Shown: piece after piece, positions 6,149 to 10,034 of the stretch
How the letters are laid out: each line of letters starts with the position of its first letter
Numbering within the stretch: the stretch's first letter is position 1
DNA from: Planctomycetota bacterium
Lineage (GTDB): Bacteria > Planctomycetota > UBA11346
Assembly (NCBI GenBank): GCA_024641365.1
Contig: JAHEDF010000109.1
Location: 1-10,034 of the forward strand
Reading direction: 5' to 3'
DNA length: 10,034 nucleotides
The notes under the pieces: model-generated
Seen by the model: the letters and a program-made list of their open reading frames with translations, nothing else
Databases searched by the model: none
What the model was told of the DNA's origin: nothing
Program-made: the position numbers and the translations under genes

Positions 6149-6724
6149 TTATTTATTCACACGCCCCGAATATTCTCGCGTCTGCGTGTTAACAGTAATT
6201 TTATCACCAATGGCACAGAAAATAGGGACAGAGACTTCGCCGCCAGTGCCAGCTAATTTAGCCGGTTTTAATACGCGACTTTGCGTGTCACCTTTAATAG
6301 CTGGCTCGGTATATTCAATTTCCATTGTGACGGTATTCGGTAATTTTAACGCAATCGGTTCGTTATTCCATAAAGTGACATTCACCATCATGTTTTCGAG
6401 TAAGAAATCTTTATCTGTGCCGACTGCTGCGGCTGAAACGGTGACTTGCTCAAAGGTGGTTTGATCCATGAAGGCAAAGCCCGTGCCGTCAAAATACATG
6501 TACTGCATTTCGGCATCGACGACATCAGCGAGCTCAACTTTTTCACCGCCACGAATAGTCTTTTCTAAGGTGTTCCGCGTGAGGAGGTTTTGTACTCGCG
6601 TCTTGTAGAACGCGTTTCCTTTTCCAGGCTTCACGAAGTTCACTTCCAGAACCAACCAAGGTGCGCCGTCAAAAATGACCTTGCTGCCTTTTGAAACTTC
6701 ACCGATGCCGACTATAGTGCCCAT
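6149..6724 (-). CDS. efp: Elongation factor P
   Basis: 191 residues, the usual EF-P length. EF-P binds between the ribosomal P and E sites and restores peptide bond formation at polyproline stretches. The KOW-like N-terminal domain carries the tip loop FVKPGKGNAF (30-39). K35 is the equivalent of E. coli Lys34, the lysine modified with beta-lysine. This fits the adjacent epmA and epmB genes. The middle and C-terminal OB domains are complete: FMDQTTFEQ, VTLWNNEPI, KGDTQSRVLKPAKLAGTGGEV, and the family ending VNTQTREYSGRV. The ATG at 6724 has an AAAGGA ribosome-binding site six bases upstream. It is divergent from epmB and upstream of epmA on the same strand. Confidence 0.97.
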   Translation of the reverse strand: MGTIVGIGEVSKGSKVIFDGAPWLVLEVNFVKPGKGNAFYKTRVQNLLTRNTLEKTIRGGEKVELADVVDAEMQYMYFDGTGFAFMDQTTFEQVTVSAAAVGTDKDFLLENMMVNVTLWNNEPIALKLPNTVTMEIEYTEPAIKGDTQSRVLKPAKLAGTGGEVSVPIFCAIGDKITVNTQTREYSGRVNK

Positions 6725-6769
6725 AAATATCCTTTGTTTTAAGGTGGTTACATCCCGGTCGGGTGCGCA
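6725..6769. promoter_or_regulatory. Compact divergent spacer between efp and epmB
   Basis: Only 45 bp separate the efp and epmB start codons, so the two promoters must overlap each other or the coding ends. This would allow joint control of the modification pathway. The efp side has a clear AAAGGA ribosome-binding site. The epmB side has only a weak GGGTG-like sequence close to its ATG. A small CCCG-GT-CGGG symmetry lies at about 6752-6761. No consensus promoter is readable by eye. Confidence 0.4.
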
Positions 6770-7825
6770 ATGACAGACCCGATTTCGTGGGAGCGCGACA
6801 CGCTAGCGAACTCACTGAGCGGTTCCAGTGCGTTTGAACCCACCCCTGGTGCATGGCGCGCAGAGTTGGCCCAGGCCATTCGTGACCCAGCTAAGTTACT
6901 TGAAGAACTACACTTGGATCCATCGTTAGCTGCACCGGCACAGCAAGCAGCAGCCAACTTTTCGCTGTTGGTACCGCATGATTACGTGCAGCGCATGGAA
7001 ATCGGCAATCCGCACGATCCTCTTTTGCGGCAGGTTTTGCCACTCGCAGATGAGTTACGCGTAGTCCCAGGTTTTAGCGCTGACCCGCTGGTGGAAACGG
7101 CCTGCGGTCCGGTTCCTGGGATGCTACACAAATATCAGGGACGCGTGTTGTTGGTGACCACAGGCGCGTGCGCGGTGCATTGTCGCTACTGTTTTAGACG
7201 ACACTTTGCCTATGACGAGTTACCGCATGGTAAAATGTGGTGGTCAGAAGCGATTAATTATGTTGCTGCTGATGCCAGCATTCATGAAGTTTTATTATCC
7301 GGTGGCGATCCACTTACTTTACCAGATACCATATTAGCCGCACTCGCTGACGATATTGCTAAAATTCCTCACGTACAACGCGTGCGCATTCATACGCGTT
7401 TGCCCGTTGTTTTGCCAAATCGTGTGGACAGTCATTTATTAGGATGGCTTACAGACAATCGCTTAGAGAGTGTCGTGGTTATTCACGCAAATCACCCGCA
7501 GGAATTATCACCTGCTGTACTAGCTGCGTGCCGTCGTATGCGGGCTCATGGAATTACCGTCTTAAATCAATCGGTACTATTAAAAGGCGTTAATGATAAT
7601 GCTGACATTTTAAAACAATTATCAGAATTATTATTTTCGGGCGGTGTCTTGCCCTATTACTTGCATGTTTTGGATCGGGTTGCTGGCGCAGCACATTTTC
7701 TGGTCGACGATCAACGTGCGTTCACGCTGCACGCGGACCTGGCCTCGTCATTGCCTGGGTATTTGGTGCCGCGTTTGGTCCGCGAAGAACCAGGGCAAGC
7801 CAGTAAAACGACGCTCCGGCTGTAA
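6770..7825 (+). CDS. epmB: EpmB, radical-SAM EF-P lysine 2,3-aminomutase
   Basis: 351 residues; the E. coli enzyme is about 342. EpmB converts (S)-lysine to (R)-beta-lysine for loading onto EF-P by EpmA. The [4Fe-4S] radical-SAM motif CAVHCRYC has C134, C138 and C141. The SAM-binding SGGDPL block is at 177-182. HTRLPVVLP (208-216), LNQSVLLKGVNDN (265-277) and PYYLHVLDRVAGAAHF (295-310) match the KamA/EpmB barrel. K346 in the C-terminal REEPGQASKTTL context is the expected PLP-binding lysine, as in E. coli EpmB's EPSKTPL ending. The short C-terminus, ending soon after this lysine, favours EpmB over the longer catabolic KamA, as does the location beside efp and epmA. The ribosome-binding site is weak. 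The stop codon lies inside a hairpin. Confidence 0.96.
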   Translation: MTDPISWERDTLANSLSGSSAFEPTPGAWRAELAQAIRDPAKLLEELHLDPSLAAPAQQAAANFSLLVPHDYVQRMEIGNPHDPLLRQVLPLADELRVVPGFSADPLVETACGPVPGMLHKYQGRVLLVTTGACAVHCRYCFRRHFAYDELPHGKMWWSEAINYVAADASIHEVLLSGGDPLTLPDTILAALADDIAKIPHVQRVRIHTRLPVVLPNRVDSHLLGWLTDNRLESVVVIHANHPQELSPAVLAACRRMRAHGITVLNQSVLLKGVNDNADILKQLSELLFSGGVLPYYLHVLDRVAGAAHFLVDDQRAFTLHADLASSLPGYLVPRLVREEPGQASKTTLRL

Positions 7826-7848
7826 ATAACAGGCTCCGGGCGTCGTTT
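7806..7848 (+). terminator. Hairpin spanning the epmB stop, possible terminator
   Basis: AAACGACG (7806-7813) pairs with CGTCGTTT (7841-7848). C-G and G-U pairs extend the stem inward, and CTGT/ACAG (7820-7823 with 7829-7832) forms the tip. The epmB TAA (7823-7825) lies at the top of the stem. The 3' flank (ATAAAAAG) has no T-run, so it is not a classical intrinsic terminator. It could instead protect the mRNA 3' end or attenuate readthrough into the next gene. Confidence 0.5.
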
Positions 7849-8020
7849 ATAAAAAGTGAGTAAGGAAGTCCTCACGTCTACGTAGATGCAGGTATCTTGT
7901 TATTCTGCAGGACTTTTTGTCAGAGGACGGAAATACATTGTATCCCATGCGCTGCAGCATGGTATGCTTCCAACGAACCATCTGCGCCAAACGCTGTTTA
8001 AAAGCTATCGGGGTGAATCT

Positions 8021-9538
8021 ATGTCTGCTTATCGTTACTTACTGTTGCTCTCATTAGTTGTAGTTGCCCAAGCAGGTGATGAATGGGCGATGCGTTGGCG
8101 CGTTTATAGCGATAGTGAGGCCGGCATCACTGTTCGTTACCCGTACGACTACCGTGCACCAGATCAGTACAAAGGTGAACTGATTCGTGATAGTCGTGGT
8201 GAAGGCGAAATACGAGAAGTAATGGTCGATGGTAAAATGAAGCGCGTCATGGTGCCGAGTAATAGTGGTCCGCGAAACATGCCAGATATGCGTGTCATTT
8301 CAGTGTTGGAATCGGACTTACCAGACGAAGCAAAAGGCAAAGATTTACCCGCCATAGCGGCGATATTGGCAAAAGTAAATCTCCCATGGAAAGAGTACGA
8401 TTATTATTCCACAAGTACCTCACGCCCTTTTGCCGATAAAAAATGGGCACCAAAAGATGTAATTGCGCTACGTGCTGAAGGCGACAAGGCTTGCGGATTT
8501 TTTGTCAAACACGGTAATCGTTATTCTGGTGTGGTTTTAGCGGGTTCGATATCGGAGCCAAACAATGACGATATTTTAAATTCGTTTGAAATTATGCAGC
8601 CGGGTAAAAGTAAAAAACCATCTATGAGTTGGCGCGAAGGACAATTACGTAGTGGCAAAGTTATGGACAATAAAGGCAATCCAGTAGCCGCTTCGGGTAA
8701 AGGAAAACCAGCTGCATGGAAAGAAGGCTGGGATGTCGATACGGCTCATTATCATATTACCAGTCATGTATCGCCAGGACGCTTAGTGCAGTATGCGCAA
8801 TACTTAGAAATTCTTTATGAAGGATTTAGTTCCATTTACGAACCAGAAAGCATGCCGCCGTATAAATTGGAAATTCATATTTTTAATACGCAAAGAGATT
8901 TCATGACGGCAGCACAGGCGCATGGATTTCCTGTTGGTCAATCGGTGGGTGGTTTTTTTGTACCGACTTTAATGTCCATTTTTGTTTATGAAGAAAGCAG
9001 TAAATGGGGCGGTGATGATTTTTCAGTTGAGCATGTATTGGCCCACGAATGCTCACATCAATTTTTAAATGTTGCCTGTAATGGTAGCCGTCATGTGCCT
9101 ACCTGGTTGAATGAAGGCTTGGCTGTTTATTTTGAAGCTGGCGTAGTAAATCGCGGACACTTTGAGCCACGCATGCCTAAAAATCGTATTGATCGATTAA
9201 AAGGAATTTACTCTCAGACAAAATCAACCATTATTCCCGTAGATCAATATTTAAGCCATTATAATCATATATCTCCAGATCAATATGGTGAAGTATATGC
9301 CATGACTAATTTTTGGCTATTTGGCACGTGTCGTCCAGGTTGTAAGCATAAACCAAAAGAATGCGGATTAGCGCACTTCCGTGATTACTGGCGTCGGTTG
9401 AAAGAAAAAGAAGATGGCACAAAAGCCTTTGAAGAAACTTTTATGGAACAAATGATTAAAGCTAAAGGCAGTCGTGAAGCGGCAATCGCTGCGTGGCAAG
9501 AGGCGCATTTTAATTATGTCAACCAAGTGTTGAAATAA
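8021..9538 (+). CDS. Secreted DUF1570-like HExxH metalloprotease-type protein
   Basis: 505 residues from the ATG at 8021. I chose this start over one 45 codons upstream because it has a GGGGTG ribosome-binding site and a clean signal peptide (MSAYRYLLLLSLVVVAQA, cleaved before GDEW). The upstream extension would bury that peptide. Residues about 20-195 form an N-terminal domain of unknown fold. A basic linker follows (about 195-235). The C-terminal domain has the gluzincin-type zinc site HECSH (342-346) with downstream Glu E365 in WLNEGLAVYFE, as in DUF1570/peptidase-MA-like proteins. A cysteine cluster (C437, C441, C448 with H443, H452) follows. It is predicted to be exported and to act in the periplasm or outside; the substrate is unknown. 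The 172-bp leader holds a 10-bp palindrome (TCTACGTAGA, 7877-7886) but no clear promoter. Confidence 0.9.
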   Translation: MSAYRYLLLLSLVVVAQAGDEWAMRWRVYSDSEAGITVRYPYDYRAPDQYKGELIRDSRGEGEIREVMVDGKMKRVMVPSNSGPRNMPDMRVISVLESDLPDEAKGKDLPAIAAILAKVNLPWKEYDYYSTSTSRPFADKKWAPKDVIALRAEGDKACGFFVKHGNRYSGVVLAGSISEPNNDDILNSFEIMQPGKSKKPSMSWREGQLRSGKVMDNKGNPVAASGKGKPAAWKEGWDVDTAHYHITSHVSPGRLVQYAQYLEILYEGFSSIYEPESMPPYKLEIHIFNTQRDFMTAAQAHGFPVGQSVGGFFVPTLMSIFVYEESSKWGGDDFSVEHVLAHECSHQFLNVACNGSRHVPTWLNEGLAVYFEAGVVNRGHFEPRMPKNRIDRLKGIYSQTKSTIIPVDQYLSHYNHISPDQYGEVYAMTNFWLFGTCRPGCKHKPKECGLAHFRDYWRRLKEKEDGTKAFEETFMEQMIKAKGSREAAIAAWQEAHFNYVNQVLK

Positions 9539-9575
9539 TTTTATTTCGTAATTTCAAGTTTCATTTATGACGATG

Positions 9576-9614
9576 TGGGCGCTCTGGCTGTGATAAGAGC
9601 GCCCATAACTTTTT
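9576..9614 (+). terminator. Intrinsic terminator after the metalloprotease-like gene
   Basis: TGGGCGCTC (9576-9584) pairs perfectly with GAGCGCCCA (9597-9605). This gives a 9-bp GC-rich stem and 12-nt loop, extendable by a G-U pair, followed within five bases by TTTTT (9610-9614). It lies 38 bp after the stop codon, a standard rho-independent terminator position. Confidence 0.87.
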
Positions 9615-9815
9615 GTAGGGTTTTATATTCTGAGCGGCTTTAAAACGTTTGCTGGTTGGTTGGCATGGTGCGGAACAGTGGATTGTTTTGCTAACGTGTG
9701 CGCCGTGCAAACCCAGCTGCTTGGTCGCTTGCTGAACTGTGGCAGGCGGCACCGAATTCATTTTCGAGGTTTAGCGCTATTTAAACGCGGTTTTGGTGGC
9801 CTAAAAATTTGGTAT
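9615..9815. other. Spacer with no supported gene
   Basis: About 200 bp with no convincing coding sequence, tRNA or repeat. Short open frames exist on both strands, but they lack ribosome-binding sites and recognisable domains. They also overlap each other, and one crosses the terminator. The segment separates the terminator from the promoter-like sequence downstream. Confidence 0.55.
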
Positions 9816-9843
9816 TTGACAGCATGGGGGTGCTTCACATATT
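9816..9843 (+). promoter_or_regulatory. Candidate sigma-70-type promoter
   Basis: A perfect -35 hexamer TTGACA (9816-9821) is followed after 16 bp by CATATT (9838-9843), which matches TATAAT at four of six positions. Transcription would start near 9850, exactly where the hairpin-rich segment begins. No start codon with a ribosome-binding site follows closely, which favours an RNA or a long leader as the product. Confidence 0.5.
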
Positions 9844-9848
9844 GCGCC

Positions 9849-10034
9849 TCCCGCAAACGAAACGGTGGTTTGAAAAAACCCTGAAAAATGCGGGAAAACC
9901 GGAGAAATCCGGATCCTTTGACAACGCAACAGCTGTGGAAGAGAGAAGAGGGATATTTCTGTAAAGGAAATATCCAGGACCCATGTGAATGGGTCCATCC
10001 AAAACCGACTTTTCAGTATTACTGAAAAGTTAAG
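9849..10034 (+). ncRNA. Candidate structured RNA or leader, 5' part, unknown class
   Basis: Five hairpins are packed into about 180 nt. (1) TCCCGCA (9849-9855) with TGCGGGA (9889-9895), enclosing GGTTT-GAAA-AAACC (9867-9880). (2) CCGGA-GAAA-TCCGG (9899-9912). (3) GGATATTTC (9951-9959) with GAAATATCC (9967-9975), 7-nt loop. (4) GGACCCAT-GTGA-ATGGGTCC (9977-9996). (5) An 11-bp-arm palindrome (10008-10018 with 10020-10030). Three loops are GNRA tetraloops, a mark of folded RNA rather than chance DNA palindromes. I match it to no RNA class I know. Options are a retron msr-like RNA, a guide-type RNA of a transposon nuclease, a riboswitch or leader, or the leader of a 23S rRNA gene (the last bases GTTAAG resemble a typical 23S start). 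It is truncated by the window end, so the 3' boundary is unknown. The strand is inferred from the promoter. Confidence 0.5.

Noticed and set aside
6075..6464. 129-codon plus-strand frame antisense to efp
   Set aside because: Shadow of the well-supported efp gene on the opposite strand.
7886..8020. 45-codon N-terminal extension of the secreted metalloprotease-like gene
   Set aside because: It would place an internal signal peptide at residue 46; the ATG at 8021 has a better ribosome-binding site and a normal signal sequence.
9561..9761. 66-codon minus-strand open frame
   Set aside because: It runs through the intrinsic terminator, overlaps an opposing frame and shows no domain or ribosome-binding site.
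9660..9884. 74-codon plus-strand open frame
   Set aside because: No ribosome-binding site, odd Cys/Trp-rich composition, overlaps the candidate promoter and first stem of the structured region, no recognisable family.
9918..9923. Second TTGACA in the structured region as a promoter
   Set aside because: No acceptable -10 hexamer at 16-18 bp; the nearest AT-rich sequence is too far away and lies within stem 3.
10025..10034. Start of a 23S rRNA gene (GTTAAG at the window end)
   Set aside because: Only about six bases resemble the usual 23S 5' end, too few to call; kept as an alternative to test by extending the sequence.

Overview
The window reads as a piece of a bacterial chromosome of moderate G+C. 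The organism is most likely a planctomycete (PVC group). That is an inference from gene content, not from a marker gene. The clues are a stand-alone LigD-type 3'-phosphoesterase domain protein of the short 'H-x-D' kind, a cytosolic Hanks-type kinase, a secreted DUF1570-like HExxH protein, and a membrane protein ending in a 'TVGVDGVDNGG' pseudopilin-like motif that I associate with planctomycete proteins. There is no rRNA or tRNA gene to confirm the lineage.

Layout. Positions 77-2800 (minus) hold two tandem genes, a DHH/DHHA1 phosphoesterase-family protein followed 18 bp later by a single-pass membrane protein of unknown function. An 82-bp divergent spacer separates them from a plus-strand trio at 2883-4660: a cysteine-poor Trm112/YcaR-like protein, a LigD-type phosphoesterase-domain protein and a Ser/Thr protein kinase. 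The trio is joined by TAAATG and ATGA junctions, so it is almost certainly translationally coupled. The convergent spacer 4661-4993 is filled with two nested inverted repeats.

Positions 4994-7825 hold a complete EF-P beta-lysylation module. efp and epmA are in tandem on the minus strand, and epmB is divergent on the plus strand with a 45-bp shared spacer. EpmB makes (R)-beta-lysine from lysine, EpmA attaches it to the tip lysine (Lys35 here) of EF-P, and modified EF-P relieves ribosome stalling at polyproline. The efp-epmA gap contains an imperfect hairpin, and 8-bp repeat arrays lie on both sides of it. The second array runs in frame into the start of epmA, giving the protein a GLPDFRTS-type N-terminal insertion.

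Positions 8021-9538 encode a secreted zinc-metalloprotease-like protein, followed by a good intrinsic terminator at 9576-9614. The rest (9615-10034) has no convincing gene. It does have a consensus -35 box with a plausible -10, followed by at least five local hairpins in about 180 nt, three of them capped by GNRA tetraloops. This looks like the 5' part of an unrecognised structured RNA or leader that runs off the window, and it is the most interesting feature here.
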